Below are positions 30,141-39,919 of a stretch of DNA of 64,000 nt, piece by piece. How positions within the stretch are numbered: the stretch's first letter is position 1; the number at the start of each line of letters is the position of its first letter. The notes under the pieces are model-generated. The model saw nothing but the letters and a program-made list of their open reading frames with translations, made no database searches and was not told the DNA's origin. The stretch is from Afipia sp. (GTDB lineage Bacteria; Pseudomonadota; Alphaproteobacteria; Rhizobiales; Xanthobacteraceae). A program made the position numbers and the translations under genes. The stretch lies in contig JANQAK010000004.1 in the NCBI GenBank assembly GCA_024707075.1, positions 372,001 through 436,000 of the forward strand, read 5' to 3'.

Positions 30141-30695
30141 ATGCTTTGGCCGTTCAATCGTTTCAGGAACCCCGCCGTCCCGCGCGGCACCATTGAAGCC
30201 ATCTATGGCATGATCGTGGCGCAAGCGCGAGAACCGGCGTTTTACGCGGACCTCCACGTCCGCGACACGGTTAATGGCCGCTTCGACATGCTGATTCTGC
30301 ATCTGTGGCTGGTGTTGCGCCGGTTGCAGCCGGTGCAGGGGGGTAGCGGCCTGTCGCAATCCCTTTTCGACCGCTTCTGCGCGGACATGGACGACAATCT
30401 CCGGGAAATGGGGGTTGGTGATCTGACAGTCCCGAAGCGGATGCAGGCGTTCGGCGAGGCGTTCTATGGGCGAACCTCGGCCTATGACCTGGCTTTTGAG
30501 GCGGGGGACGAGGCATTGGCGCAGGCGCTGTCGCGGAATGTCTTCAATGGCGAACTCCCCGAGAGCGCCAGCGCGCTCGCGGCCTATGTGCGTGAAGCCA
30601 GCGCTGCTCTTGCGGGGCTGGACGATGCGGCACTCCGTACCGGGGCTTGGTCATTTCCGAAACCTCTGGTGGCTTCCCTGGAGGCCGGGGCATGA
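30141..30695 (+). CDS. Ubiquinol-cytochrome c chaperone (CBP3/UQCC family)
   Basis: The 184-aa protein corresponds to the alphaproteobacterial UQCC/CBP3 homologue, a presumed assembly factor for the cytochrome bc1 complex. The family region includes AREPAFYADLHVRDTVNGRFDMLILHLWLVLRRL and the C-terminal LFDRFCADMDDNLREMGVGDLTVPKRMQAFGEAFYGR. The ATG at 30141 is the first that gives the family's start (MLWPFNRFRN). The gene overlaps the next by ATGA, so it is coupled to DUF177. Confidence 0.88.
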   Translation: MLWPFNRFRNPAVPRGTIEAIYGMIVAQAREPAFYADLHVRDTVNGRFDMLILHLWLVLRRLQPVQGGSGLSQSLFDRFCADMDDNLREMGVGDLTVPKRMQAFGEAFYGRTSAYDLAFEAGDEALAQALSRNVFNGELPESASALAAYVREASAALAGLDDAALRTGAWSFPKPLVASLEAGA

Positions 30696-31303
30696 GCAAA
30701 TCGGGGCACATGCCGGACAACGATCTTCCCTGGAGCTTCCCCGTTGCGGTGGCCCAGCTCCCCGAGGCGGGGCTGCATCAGGTTCTGGAAGCCAGCGCCG
30801 CGCAGCGGCAGCTCATTGCCGAAGCTGCCGGCGTGAACGCGGTGCTGCAAGCCACGGCCACCTTCGAGATCGTGCCTGAGCCGGAAGGCCGAGTGAGTGT
30901 CACCGGCAACGTCCGGGCACGGGTGGAGCAGGCGTGCGTCGTTTCGCTCGAGCCGGTGGAGAACGACATCGACGAGCACATCTCAGCAGTCTTCGCACCG
31001 CCCTCGCAGATTCCCGTCAGTCCGAAATCCGTTCAGAAGGAAGAGGGGGATGACGCCGAGATTCCCGATTTGCCGGAGCCCATCGTCAACGGCGTCATCG
31101 ACCTTGGGCATCTGGCCACGGAATTCCTGATTTTGGGAATTGATCCCTATCCGCGCAAGCCCGGCGTGGCTTTCACCCCGCCACTCACGCCCGAAGACCC
31201 GGATGAGCACCCGTTTGCTGCCCTGAAGGCGCTCAAGGCCGTTCCCGGCAAGCCCCAAGGGAAATCTCAAGGGTCCAAAGACAAGAAACCCGAGGGAAAA
31301 TGA
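30692..31303 (+). CDS. DUF177 (YceD) family protein
   Basis: The 203-aa protein is a YceD-type protein, involved in 23S rRNA or ribosomal protein function in other bacteria and plants. Conserved parts are CVVSLEPVENDIDEHISAVFAP and the C-terminal VNGVIDLGHLATEFLILGIDPYPRKPGV. It begins by ATGA overlap with the chaperone gene. In many bacteria yceD is followed by rpmF and plsX; here plsX follows after 200 bases but rpmF is absent, as usual in alphaproteobacteria. Confidence 0.9.
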   Translation: MSKSGHMPDNDLPWSFPVAVAQLPEAGLHQVLEASAAQRQLIAEAAGVNAVLQATATFEIVPEPEGRVSVTGNVRARVEQACVVSLEPVENDIDEHISAVFAPPSQIPVSPKSVQKEEGDDAEIPDLPEPIVNGVIDLGHLATEFLILGIDPYPRKPGVAFTPPLTPEDPDEHPFAALKALKAVPGKPQGKSQGSKDKKPEGK

Positions 31304-31503
31304 CGCGGCGGCGGGCATGCGCTTGTCCGAACCCGTGCCTGGGGTCAAGCCGTTGTATCGTCCTGCGAAAACGCTATTGTCGCTGCCCGGCTGGGGTTGC
31401 GCTGCTCGTGGCGAACACCTCCGCCTAACGCTGTCAGAACGACGGCTTTCAGACCGCGGCCAATCACCTCAAGGCCGCAACGATCAGGTTTCCGGGACGC
31501 CTT

Positions 31504-32565
31504 ATGCCGCAAAAGGTTCGAATCGCGCTTGATGCCATGGGCGGCGATTTCGGTGCATCGGTCGTCGTTCCGGGCGCGGCTCTCGCGTTGACGCGGCACA
31601 CCGATGTCGAATTTCTGCTGTTCGGCGACAGCACCTTGATCAATGCGCAACTGGACGCCCATCCGGCGCTCAAGGCCGTATCGCGGGTCTTCCACGCCGA
31701 TATTGCCATCAGCATGGACGAGAAGCCGAGCCAGGCGCTGCGCCGGGGCCGGAAGTCCTCGTCGATGTGGCTGGCGATCGATGCGGTGAAGAAGGGCGAG
31801 GCCGATGTCGCGGTCTCCGCCGGCAACACCGGCGCGCTGATGGCGATGGCGCGGCTGAACCTGCGGATGATGCCCGGCATCGACCGCCCGGCGATTGCCG
31901 CGGTCTGGCCGACAGTGCGCGGCGAATCCGTCGTGCTCGATGTCGGCGCCTCGATCGGAGGCGATGCGCGCCATCTCGCCTCGCTGGCGATCATGGGCAG
32001 CGCGATGGCACGGGTGCTGTTCGATCTCGAGCGGCCCACCGTCGGGTTGCTCAACATCGGCGTCGAGGAAGTGAAGGGTGTCGAGGAAGTGCGGGGCGCT
32101 GCGGAACTGCTCCGCGCCATGAACCTGTCGCATCTCGATTTCATCGGGTTTGTCGAAGGCGACGGCATCGGCAAGGGCGCTGCTGACGTCATCGTGACCG
32201 AGGGTTTCAGTGGCAATATCGCCCTGAAGACCGCCGAGGGCACGGCGCGGCAGATCGCGGAATATCTGCGCAGCGCCATGAGCCGGACCTGGCGCTCCAA
32301 GCTCGGCTACATTTTTGCGCGCGGTGCTTTCAACGCGCTGCGCGACAAGATGGACCCCCGCAAGGTCAATGGCGGCGTCTTCCTCGGACTGAACGGGGTG
32401 GTCATCAAGAGCCACGGCGGCACCGATGCCGAGGGCTTTGCGTCGGCCGTCGATGTTGGTTATGACATGGTTCGCTACGATCTCCTGCCCAAGATCAATC
32501 AAACACTCAATCGCGACGGCCACGCTCTTTCGATCGTGCCCAATGCGCAGGAGGCTGTCTCGTGA
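31504..32565 (+). CDS. plsX: Phosphate acyltransferase PlsX
   Basis: PlsX makes acyl-phosphate from acyl-ACP for phospholipid synthesis. The 353-aa protein begins [25 protein letters not shown] and contains [25 protein letters not shown]-like block ([16 protein letters not shown]), NIGVEEVKG and [28 protein letters not shown]. The stop overlaps the fabH GTG by GTGA, the classical plsX-fabH pair. Confidence 0.95.
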   Translation: MPQKVRIALDAMGGDFGASVVVPGAALALTRHTDVEFLLFGDSTLINAQLDAHPALKAVSRVFHADIAISMDEKPSQALRRGRKSSSMWLAIDAVKKGEADVAVSAGNTGALMAMARLNLRMMPGIDRPAIAAVWPTVRGESVVLDVGASIGGDARHLASLAIMGSAMARVLFDLERPTVGLLNIGVEEVKGVEEVRGAAELLRAMNLSHLDFIGFVEGDGIGKGAADVIVTEGFSGNIALKTAEGTARQIAEYLRSAMSRTWRSKLGYIFARGAFNALRDKMDPRKVNGGVFLGLNGVVIKSHGGTDAEGFASAVDVGYDMVRYDLLPKINQTLNRDGHALSIVPNAQEAVS

Positions 32566-33539
32566 CTGTGATGCGTTCGGTTGTGCTTGGCTACGGCGCT
32601 TATATGCCGGAGCGCATCCTGACCAATGCCGAACTGGCAAAGATGGTCGACACATCCGATGAGTGGATCGTCCAGCGGACCGGCATCAAGCAGCGCCATA
32701 TTGCTGCGGAGGGTGAGTTCACCTCCCACCTCGGCCTCAAGGCGGCGCAGGCGGCGATTGCCAATGCCGGCATCGACACGCAGTCGATCGACCTGATCGT
32801 GCTGGCGACCTCGACGCCGGACAATACCTTTCCCGCCACCGCCGTGGCCATCCAGAACGGCCTCGGCATCAACCACGGCGCTGCGTTCGACTTGCAGGCT
32901 GTGTGCTCGGGATTCATCTTCGCGCTGGCGACCGCCGATAACTTCCTGAAGAGCGGCGCGTTCAAGCGCGCGCTGGTGATCGGCGCAGAAACCTTCTCGC
33001 GGATTCTGGACTGGAACGATCGCGGAACCTGCGTCCTGTTCGGCGACGGGGCGGGCGCGGTGGTGCTTGAGGCGCAACCGCAGGCCGGAACCACCAAGGA
33101 TCGCGGTATTCTGACCACGCATCTGCGTTCCGATGGCCGCCACAAGGACAAGCTGTTCGTCGATGGCGGGCCGTCCACCACCCAGACCGTGGGCCATCTG
33201 CGGATGGAGGGCCGCGAGGTGTTCAAGCACGCCGTCGGCATGATCACCGACGTCATTGTCGATGCCTTCGCTGCGACCGGCACCACCGCGGACGACCTCG
33301 ACTGGCTGGTTCCGCATCAGGCCAACAAGCGCATCATCGATGCGTCGGCGAAGAAGCTGCATATTGCGCCGCAGAAGGTGGTGCTGACAGTCGATCTTCA
33401 CGGAAACACCTCGGCGGCGTCGATTCCGCTCGCGCTTGCGGTGGCGGCCGATGACGGACGCATCAAGAAGAATGACCTTGTGATGCTGGAAGCGATGGGC
33501 GGCGGCTTCACCTGGGGATCGGCGCTGTTGCGCTGGTGA
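32562..33539 (+). CDS. fabH: 3-oxoacyl-[ACP] synthase III FabH
   Basis: FabH starts fatty acid synthesis by condensing acetyl-CoA with malonyl-ACP. The catalytic triad is visible: Cys in [12 protein letters not shown], His in [11 protein letters not shown] and Asn in [14 protein letters not shown]. The N-terminus has [26 protein letters not shown]. The start is the overlapping GTG at 32562 or the ATG at 32571. It overlaps plsX and lies 128 bases ahead of ihfA. Confidence 0.95.
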   Translation: MTVMRSVVLGYGAYMPERILTNAELAKMVDTSDEWIVQRTGIKQRHIAAEGEFTSHLGLKAAQAAIANAGIDTQSIDLIVLATSTPDNTFPATAVAIQNGLGINHGAAFDLQAVCSGFIFALATADNFLKSGAFKRALVIGAETFSRILDWNDRGTCVLFGDGAGAVVLEAQPQAGTTKDRGILTTHLRSDGRHKDKLFVDGGPSTTQTVGHLRMEGREVFKHAVGMITDVIVDAFAATGTTADDLDWLVPHQANKRIIDASAKKLHIAPQKVVLTVDLHGNTSAASIPLALAVAADDGRIKKNDLVMLEAMGGGFTWGSALLRW

Positions 33540-33667
33540 GTCTTTCGCTAAAGTCTGACGATAATTGAATCCAATTCCATGCTTGTGCATTGATGAGCAA
33601 GGTTGACCCTCGGTCGCTAAGCTCATAATTTCAGAACATAAATTTTTCGCCGTGAGCGGGGCAGGCG

Positions 33668-34003
33668 ATGACGGGAACCGGGAAGACAGTCACACGCGTC
33701 GATCTGTGCGAAGCAGTCTACCAAAAGGTAGGACTGTCGCGCACGGAGTCGTCGGCATTCGTTGAGCTTGTGCTGAAAGAGATCACCGATTGCCTTGAGA
33801 AAGGCGAGACGGTGAAGCTGTCGTCGTTCGGCTCGTTCATGGTGCGCAAGAAGGGCCAGCGTATCGGCCGCAATCCCAAGACCGGAACGGAGGTGCCGAT
33901 TTCTCCGCGCCGCGTTATGGTGTTTAAGCCGTCAGCGATTCTCAAGCAGCGTATCAACGGCAACAGCAATGGCAGTGGTGCCGCGACAGGCGCGGACGAC
34001 TGA
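33668..34003 (+). CDS. ihfA: Integration host factor subunit alpha
   Basis: IHF-alpha pairs with IHF-beta to bend DNA in replication, recombination and transcription. The 111-aa protein has the HU/IHF fold, with [25 protein letters not shown], the beta arm [24 protein letters not shown] containing the Pro that intercalates, and the C-terminal [17 protein letters not shown] Ser/Gly tail follows. Location downstream of fabH and before a MerR gene is typical of this group. Confidence 0.94.
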   Translation: MTGTGKTVTRVDLCEAVYQKVGLSRTESSAFVELVLKEITDCLEKGETVKLSSFGSFMVRKKGQRIGRNPKTGTEVPISPRRVMVFKPSAILKQRINGNSNGSGAATGADD

Positions 34004-34040
34004 CCAGTGAGGGCGGCGGCTTTCAACGGGGAGCCTGCAT

Positions 34041-34697
34041 TTGGACAAGGCGCCGGACGCATTTCGGACGATCAGCGAAGTCGCTGATGACCTTGATGTG
34101 CCGCAGCACGTCCTGAGGTTCTGGGAAACACGCTTCACTCAGATCAAGCCCATGAAGCGGAGCGGTGGACGCCGTTACTACCGCCCCGATGACGTCAATC
34201 TGTTGCGTGGCATCCGTCGCCTGCTCTACGGCGAGGGGTACACGATCCGCGGCGTGCAGCGCATTCTGCGCGAGCATGGCATCAAGTCCGTGCAGAGCCT
34301 GACCGACGGGTCGGTGGATCATGCCTCGGCGCTGTTCGACGGCCCGTCCTTCGCGGGAGACAAGGACGAACACGCGCCGGATCTGGCCGAGCTCGACGCC
34401 GAGAGTGAAAACGAGGACGAGTTCGCCGAGGACGAGCCGGTGGTTCGCGCCGGGAATTATGCGTCGCCGCTGTCGCTGCGTGACCTTGGACCGCCCTTGA
34501 CCGATATGGCACCGAAGGCGGTCATGCCGAAGCCCGTGCCGCCGGCTCCCGCGAACGGCCCGTCCGGCGCCGAGGCCTATGCCCCGCCCAGCGTTCGCAA
34601 GGGCGTGAAAACGATGGACCGCGGCAAGCTCCAGGCGGCGCTCGACGACCTGATCGGGGCGCGGGCGCTGATCGATCAGGTGCTGAAGGATAATTAA
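34041..34697 (+). CDS. MerR-family transcriptional regulator
   Basis: The 218-aa protein has an N-terminal MerR helix-turn-helix ([61 protein letters not shown]) and a C-terminal region of low complexity rich in Asp, Glu and Pro. No Cys-based metal site is seen, so it is not a metal sensor. The start is a TTG with a purine-rich GGGGAG upstream; no closer ATG fits. The ligand is unknown. It is the last gene of the plsX-fabH-ihfA group before tRNA-Pro on the other strand. Confidence 0.88.
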   Translation: MDKAPDAFRTISEVADDLDVPQHVLRFWETRFTQIKPMKRSGGRRYYRPDDVNLLRGIRRLLYGEGYTIRGVQRILREHGIKSVQSLTDGSVDHASALFDGPSFAGDKDEHAPDLAELDAESENEDEFAEDEPVVRAGNYASPLSLRDLGPPLTDMAPKAVMPKPVPPAPANGPSGAEAYAPPSVRKGVKTMDRGKLQAALDDLIGARALIDQVLKDN

Positions 34698-34715
34698 GGG
34701 AAAGTCCCGTCAGGC

Positions 34716-34738
34716 AAAAGCCCCGCCGTTTCGCGGGG
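34716..34738 (-). terminator. Terminator of tRNA-Pro
   Basis: Read on the minus strand, CCCCGC-GAAACG-GCGGGG is followed by CTTTTG. It begins four bases beyond the 3' CCA of the tRNA and is a convincing terminator for the tRNA. For the convergent MerR gene there is no U tract, so its use in that direction is doubtful. Confidence 0.65.
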
Positions 34739-34742
34739 AATT

Positions 34743-34820
34743 TGGTCGGAGCGAGAGGATTTGAACCTCCGACCCCTAGTCCCCCAGACTAGTGCGCTAA
34801 CCGGGCTGCGCTACGCTCCG
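34743..34820 (-). tRNA. tRNA-Pro (anticodon GGG)
   Basis: The minus-strand sequence folds as a full tRNA of 78 bases with CCA encoded. Acceptor CGGAGCG pairs with CGCTCCG, and the D-arm (GCGC), anticodon arm (CTAGT with loop CTGGGGG and ACTAG) and T-arm (GGAGG, TTCAAAT, CCTCT) are present. The anticodon is GGG, for CCC/CCU proline codons. Confidence 0.96.
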
Positions 34821-35011
34821 AACCGTGCCAAGAGGCACCGATGCTGTAGCCTCGTTCACGCCGCCGCGCAAGAAGGGCCGGGCCTGTGACAGGGCAATCA
34901 AGCCGTGTCGGGGCCTTGTCCGGGAGGCCTGTGGCTCTTCATGCCGCCCCCGGAAGTCACGGTAATGGCGGGCGAATGATCTAGAATTCGCGCGATTCGC
35001 CAGGAGCCGCC

Positions 35012-35296
35012 ATGAACGAGACCTTGATTTCCGCCTGCCAGATGTTCCTCATTCCCGCGACGATCCTGTTCGCCGCCGTTGGCGTTGCCAACAGCTCGGG
35101 TTTGAAGCTGCTCGTCTGCTTCATGGGCGTCGCGACGACAGGGCTGTGGGCCTACCGCGTCTGGTATTGGGCAGGTCTGTCGGTGATGGACTGGCGGACC
35201 GCGCTGGGACTGGCCGGCCTCTATGCGCTCGCATGGGCTTTTACGTTCCTGATCCAGCTCAAGAACATGTTCTCCCCCGGATACAACAGGCGCTGA
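35012..35296 (+). CDS. Small membrane protein of unknown function
   Basis: The 94-aa protein has three hydrophobic spans (MFLIPATILFAAVGVANSSG, LLVCFMGVATTGLWAYRVWYWAGL, TALGLAGLYALAWAFTFLI) and a basic tail. GGAGCCGCC precedes the ATG. I do not recognise the family. It lies downstream of tRNA-Pro and just before a copy of the tRNA T-arm at 35324. Confidence 0.65.
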   Translation: MNETLISACQMFLIPATILFAAVGVANSSGLKLLVCFMGVATTGLWAYRVWYWAGLSVMDWRTALGLAGLYALAWAFTFLIQLKNMFSPGYNRR

Positions 35297-35323
35297 TCGG
35301 AACTCCGGTCTGGAGCAGCAGGC

Positions 35324-35344
35324 CGGAGGTTCAAATCCTCTCGC
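35324..35344 (+). repeat. Copy of the tRNA-Pro T-arm in inverted orientation
   Basis: CGGAGGTTCAAATCCTCTCGC is identical to the T-arm and 3' acceptor part of the tRNA-Pro gene at 34751-34771, but in the opposite orientation and 550 bases away. The rest of a tRNA (acceptor 5' half, D-arm, anticodon arm) is not present around it. It marks the entrance to the polysaccharide island and resembles a displaced attachment core. Confidence 0.7.
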
Positions 35345-35413
35345 CAGCCGCCGGGGGCGTTTCCGGCGCTCGATCCCTTTGCTAGGTTGCGGTGGGGATC
35401 GGTCGAGGGGCGA

Positions 35414-36574
35414 ATGCGGCGAACGGATATTGATGTCCTGCGGATAGTGCTCTGCGTCAGCATTATTCTCGTCCACGCGCTCGCGATTTTTTCCACCGAG
35501 CCGCACTACCATCTCAAGAGTTTCGAACCCTCAAAGGCGGCCACGGTTCTCTTCGACTTCATTCGCGCGGCGGCGATTTCATCGTGGTTCGTGCTGGCCG
35601 GATGGTCGGCGGTCGTTTCTTTGCGCGCGCGAAGCCCCGGCCGTTTTGCGAAAGAGAGAGTGACGCGCCTGCTGGTGCCGCTGGTGTTCGGCATCGCGAT
35701 CTTCGGGTCCATCATCAAGTACATCGAACTTTACGATGGACGCGACATGGGGTTTCACGGTCTTCGTGAGGCCGAGTGGCTGCAAGGCATCATGCAACTC
35801 GACAGGCCTGTCGGCTATTTTGATTTTTTCCCGCGCAACCTGATGCGCCTGCCTTTGATGACGTGGTCGCATCTCTGGTTCCTGGCCTATCTGTTCATGA
35901 CTTCGATCATGCTGTTGCCGCTGCTGGTGCGGCTCGCGCGGCGTCGTCCGAGTCCAGCCGTTCCTTCGGCTTTCTGGATCTATCTCCCCGTGCTGCCCAT
36001 GGCGGCGCTGCTGGCGACATTCAACGGCTACTGGCCCTATTTTCCAAATCTCATCATGGACTGGACGAATTTTTTCTATTTTGCGCTCTGCCTTGCGATC
36101 GGTGCCGGGATCGCTGCATGGCCCGGTTTCGAGACGGGACTTCGCGCGGAAGCGCCGCGATTGCTGGGGCTCTTGTTGCTGGGTCTCGCTGGTCTGATCC
36201 TGTGCGGATCCACATGGGGACGTTTCTTCATTGCGCTGATCGCGTGGGGCGGTGTGGGGGCGGGGCTCGGCTTCGCGGCCCGTTTGAATCCGGCCCCGGC
36301 ACAGGGCATCGCTTATCTCAATGAAGCGACGCTGCCGATCTACATCATTCATCATGCGCCGCTGCTGCTGATCGGCTGGTACGTGCTGCCGCTCGCAGTT
36401 CCAGTGTGGCTCAAAGTCGTGATGATCTGGCTGGCGGCGACCGCAGTCTCGCTGGCCCTTTACCACTGGCTTGTCAGGCCATGGGGCTGGATACGCTGGC
36501 TGATGGGAATGACGCCTCAAAAGACAATTCGGGATATGCCTGTCGCACCGGACGTCGTTCCCGAAACGACCTGA
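35414..36574 (+). CDS. Membrane acyltransferase, acyltransferase-3 family
   Basis: The 386-aa integral membrane protein has about ten spans and belongs to acyltransferase 3 (OafA/MdoC type), which O-acetylates or succinylates surface glycans. It begins RTDIDVLRIVLCVSIILVHALAIF, with the family's Arg and His in the first span, and has FLAGWS-like FVLAGWSAVV and the SHLWFLAYLFM block. ATG 35414 with GAGGGGCG before it is used. It is the first gene of the surface glycan island and probably modifies a sugar. Confidence 0.85.
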   Translation: MRRTDIDVLRIVLCVSIILVHALAIFSTEPHYHLKSFEPSKAATVLFDFIRAAAISSWFVLAGWSAVVSLRARSPGRFAKERVTRLLVPLVFGIAIFGSIIKYIELYDGRDMGFHGLREAEWLQGIMQLDRPVGYFDFFPRNLMRLPLMTWSHLWFLAYLFMTSIMLLPLLVRLARRRPSPAVPSAFWIYLPVLPMAALLATFNGYWPYFPNLIMDWTNFFYFALCLAIGAGIAAWPGFETGLRAEAPRLLGLLLLGLAGLILCGSTWGRFFIALIAWGGVGAGLGFAARLNPAPAQGIAYLNEATLPIYIIHHAPLLLIGWYVLPLAVPVWLKVVMIWLAATAVSLALYHWLVRPWGWIRWLMGMTPQKTIRDMPVAPDVVPETT

Positions 36575-36599
36575 CGCGGAAGACCGCGCAGGCACGCGC

Positions 36600-37691
36600 T
36601 CATCTCAGCTTGCCGCGCGCCGCGACCGGCAGGATGCCGACGATCTCGTCGCCGCGAACCATCACCACTTCGTCGGACATATTCACCACCACGCAGACAT
36701 GGTTCGGCACGATGCGGACGACGTCGCCCACCGCCGGGCGCGTATTGCTTCTACTCAGGTCGAGAAAGCCGTGTTCCTCGGCGAAGCGGGCGATCTTCGC
36801 TTCCGGATGTTCGAGGATCAGTCCGTAGCCGTCGAGCCCGCCGGTATCCGCGGTGAGAGTCTTGGAGCCGGCGTCGAGAATACCGCGATCGGGTGCGGCC
36901 CGGCTGACCACGGTGGAGTAGACGTGCAGGGCACAGTCATCCCATGTGGCGACGCCCGCCGCGACCTGCATGCGGTCGTTGTAGATGTAAGTGCCGGGGC
37001 GATGCTCGGTCGCGCCCTTGAGCTGTCCGACGTTCTTCAGGTTCGGCGATCCGCCGGTCGATACGATGGCGGGATCAAGGCCCAATTGCCGAAGCCCGGT
37101 CAGGGCTTCGTCGTAAAATCGCTGGGCATCGGGCCAGCCGTTTTCCGTCGGGTACATCAGCAGGCCGGCAAACGTAAGCCCCGGGGCATCCTTGATCTGT
37201 CGTGCAAGTGCGATCACCTCCGCCGGCGTCTCGACGCCGGCGCGCTTGCGGCCGGTGTCGCACTCGATCAGGACCGGCAGTGCGCGCCCGGCAGCCACTG
37301 CCGCGGCCGGCAATCCTGCGATGACGACCTCATTGTCGGCGGCGACCGTGACGCTGGTCTTTGCCAGCAGGGCGCCGAGGCGCGCGATCTTTTCATCGCC
37401 GATCAGGTTGTAGCTGATGAGGATGTCATCAATGCCGGCTGCGGCCATCACCTCCGCTTCACCGAGTTTCTGGCAGGTAATGCCCTTCGCCCCGGCTTTG
37501 ATCTGAAGCTGGGCGAGCAACGGACTCTTGTGCGTCTTGATATGCGGCCGGTTTGCGACGCCCGCGGCATCGCAGATGCTCTGCACCCGCGCGATGTTGC
37601 GCTCGACACGATCCATGTCGATGACGAGCGCAGGCGTTCCGTATTCGCGAGCGATTTTTGCGGCAAGCGGACTGGTCAAGGAAACATCCAT
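36600..37691 (-). CDS. PLP-dependent D-threonine aldolase / D-serine dehydratase-like enzyme
   Basis: The 363-aa protein has an alanine racemase-type TIM barrel with the PLP lysine in RPHIKTHKSPLL, and a C-terminal metal site of His and Cys in IVPNHVCVVVN. These are the features of the D-TA/DSD1 family (D-threonine or D-3-hydroxyaspartate aldolase, D-serine dehydratase). Whether it cleaves or dehydrates its substrate cannot be told from sequence. It is convergent with the acyltransferase and divergent from the secreted protein gene; the 294-base gap at 37692-37985 holds no convincing gene. Confidence 0.88.
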   Translation of the reverse strand: MDVSLTSPLAAKIAREYGTPALVIDMDRVERNIARVQSICDAAGVANRPHIKTHKSPLLAQLQIKAGAKGITCQKLGEAEVMAAAGIDDILISYNLIGDEKIARLGALLAKTSVTVAADNEVVIAGLPAAAVAAGRALPVLIECDTGRKRAGVETPAEVIALARQIKDAPGLTFAGLLMYPTENGWPDAQRFYDEALTGLRQLGLDPAIVSTGGSPNLKNVGQLKGATEHRPGTYIYNDRMQVAAGVATWDDCALHVYSTVVSRAAPDRGILDAGSKTLTADTGGLDGYGLILEHPEAKIARFAEEHGFLDLSRSNTRPAVGDVVRIVPNHVCVVVNMSDEVVMVRGDEIVGILPVAARGKLR

Positions 37692-37985
37692 TTGTAACGG
37701 GCTGGATAGCCAGCGGCGTGGTTGCGGGATTCATATTGAAGCTAGCCGCATTCGGCAGGGCATTGAAGCCGCTGTTTCATCGCAATACCGGCTGTTTCGG
37801 CGCTCTTCGCCGGGCCGCAAGCGTCGCTTCACAAGACGTTGATCCGGGCAGGAAATCCGCGACGTCCCAAATTCATCCTCATTCTGGACCGATGCTGGGA
37901 ACCGTGGCGTTCCTGCAAGGTTAGCAGGGTTCGTTCTTTTTGGTCCTGCGGTTTCGCCGGTAGGTCTGCCTGGATGTGAGGTGCA

Positions 37986-38483
37986 ATGTTTTCGTTTAAA
38001 GCAATCGGACAGCGCGCGGCGGTGACCGCCATTCTCGGACTCTCACTCGTTTCAGCCGAATCCTTCGCCCAGTCCGGACAGCCGTTCGCCGGCATGTCCG
38101 GCGTCTGGTCGGGGAAGGGCTCCATCTCACTTGAAGGCGGCACGCGCGAGGCGATCCGGTGCCGTGCGACGTATGCGGTCAGGAGCGACGGCAATGCCCT
38201 TCAGCAAACGCTGCGCTGCGCGAGCGACAGCTACAAGATCGAACTCACCAGCAATGTCGTCGCCAGCGGCGGCAAGCTGAGCGGGACATGGAGCGAGTCG
38301 ACCCGCAATGTCAGCGGCGACGTTGAGGGAACGACGTCCGGCGGACGGTTTCAGGTCATGGTCCGCGCGGGAACGTTCTCCGCGAATCTCGCGCTTACCA
38401 CCCGCGGCAATTCCCAGTCAGTCGTGATCCGCTCCGAGGGTGGCGAATTCAAGGGCGCCAACATCACGCTGACGCGGACCTGA
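37986..38483 (+). CDS. Secreted protein of unknown function
   Basis: The 165-aa protein has a signal peptide (AAVTAILGLSLVSAESFAQS, cleavage near residue 29) and a mature part rich in beta-strand and Gly/Ser/Thr (MSGVWSGKGSISLEGGTREAIRCRATYAV ... GKLSGTWSEST ... GTTSGGRFQVMV). Two Cys may pair. Similar small periplasmic proteins of unknown role occur in Bradyrhizobium relatives. It is convergent with the O-antigen ligase, only five bases apart. Confidence 0.78.
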   Translation: MFSFKAIGQRAAVTAILGLSLVSAESFAQSGQPFAGMSGVWSGKGSISLEGGTREAIRCRATYAVRSDGNALQQTLRCASDSYKIELTSNVVASGGKLSGTWSESTRNVSGDVEGTTSGGRFQVMVRAGTFSANLALTTRGNSQSVVIRSEGGEFKGANITLTRT

Positions 38484-38488
38484 CAATA

Positions 38489-39805
38489 TCATCGACGATC
38501 CGGATTTGAATCGGCGGATGCTCCGTGGGCATCCGCCGATTGATAGATTTTGCCCGCAGCGAGGCTGACGACGAGGACATATAGCCAGCCTTGGTAGAAA
38601 TCGGAGAGATGCGAGTTGAACAGTGAACTCAGGATGTTTTGGACGACCGCCACCAGCCCGATCCAGGCGACAAGTCCGCTGCCGCGGAAGGTCCACAGGT
38701 GAGTGATCCACATGGCGTACAGCACCAGGCATCCGAGGATTCCCCATTGCACGGCGAACAGCAGCGTCTGGTTATGCGGGTTGCCGGTGACCATCGCCTC
38801 CAGCCCTGTCTTGCCGATGGCATCGCGCTGGAACAGTGTTCTGGTCGAGCCTGTGCCGTGACCCATAACAGGGGCAGCTTCGAAGAACCTGATCGATTTA
38901 TCCCAGTACGTGAGTCTTTCTCCCACGGACGAAGGCCCGCGATCCGTTATGCGAACCTTGTATTCGATGAACACGGCGGAGGTCTTCTGTTGGAGGTTCG
39001 GTGAAACCGCCCAGAGACCGGCCGCGGCGAGAATGAGAGTCAGAAGGGCGATCCAGAATTGCCTTCGGTCGAGATAGCGATAGGCAAACAGCACTGCAAG
39101 AATCGGCGAATAGACAAGTGCCGTTCGCGAGACGTTGACGAAAGCGAGATTGGCCAGAAGTGCCGTTGCGACAACCGTGGCCGAGATTGCAATCGCGTGC
39201 CGGTGTTTCCGGTAGGCTTCGACGGCCATTGCGGCAAGCGCGAATGCGCAAAATGCAAAGCCCTGACTCTGGTCGATGTAGTTCTTGACCGGGACGCCCG
39301 GCTGATCTGATTTGTAATGGATCGAGAAACCCGGAAAAAACAGCGCGATCCAAGAGTACAGCATCAGGATCGTGCACGATGCGATAAAGGCGAAGAAGAT
39401 ATAACGCGCTCGCCTAGATTGCCCGAAGTAATAGATCAGCACCGGAATGCCCAGTAATTTTCCGATCGGCGTCAGGCCGCGCAGCCGTTCGGACCAAGGA
39501 ATATCGACCGCCCAGAACAGTCCGAGCAACGCGATGAGACACACGGCCAAGGCGCTGATGCTTGCGGGATGTTTCAGGGAGCGAAAGAACGCCGTGGGCT
39601 TCAGCGTGGTCAGAAATGCGATCAGAAAGGCCAGTGCACAGGACGAGGCGACCGACGTCGACCACGGCAGCGCGGCGGCGGCGATAATGGCGAAGTTTTC
39701 CGTTCCCTTGCGCCGGGCGGCCTCGGCCAGCGGCCGGTTGGGGCCGCGCCATGTGCTGAACGCAAGCCACACATCGGCCAATTCCCGCTTTATTGCGATG
39801 TACAT
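38489..39805 (-). CDS. O-antigen ligase-family membrane protein
   Basis: The 438-aa polytopic protein has about twelve spans and a long periplasmic loop (IEYKVRITDRGPSSVGERLTYWDKSIRFFEAAPVMGHGTGSTRTLF) followed by NPHNQTLLFAVQWGILG. This is the Wzy_C/O-antigen ligase pattern, with GHGTGS and NPHNQ as key points. It probably joins the polysaccharide to lipid A core on the periplasmic side. It diverges from the LptF-like gene. Confidence 0.85.
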   Translation of the reverse strand: MYIAIKRELADVWLAFSTWRGPNRPLAEAARRKGTENFAIIAAAALPWSTSVASSCALAFLIAFLTTLKPTAFFRSLKHPASISALAVCLIALLGLFWAVDIPWSERLRGLTPIGKLLGIPVLIYYFGQSRRARYIFFAFIASCTILMLYSWIALFFPGFSIHYKSDQPGVPVKNYIDQSQGFAFCAFALAAMAVEAYRKHRHAIAISATVVATALLANLAFVNVSRTALVYSPILAVLFAYRYLDRRQFWIALLTLILAAAGLWAVSPNLQQKTSAVFIEYKVRITDRGPSSVGERLTYWDKSIRFFEAAPVMGHGTGSTRTLFQRDAIGKTGLEAMVTGNPHNQTLLFAVQWGILGCLVLYAMWITHLWTFRGSGLVAWIGLVAVVQNILSSLFNSHLSDFYQGWLYVLVVSLAAGKIYQSADAHGASADSNPDRR

Positions 39806-39919
39806 TTACCTCTGCGCGGGTGCTATTTTCAGATGAGGATGATAAGGAATATACGATATGGCTCAAGACGATAACTGCAAATCAACCCGTCTTCCAGAAG
39901 GACTGTAGCCGGAAGCCAG

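Noticed and set aside
35306-35360. A second complete tRNA gene
   Set aside because: Only the T-arm part is present; acceptor 5' strand, D-arm and anticodon arm are missing.
37658-37924. 88-aa open frame between the aldolase-like and secreted protein genes
   Set aside because: It overlaps the start of the minus-strand gene, has no ribosome binding site, and its composition is not protein-like after residue 45.
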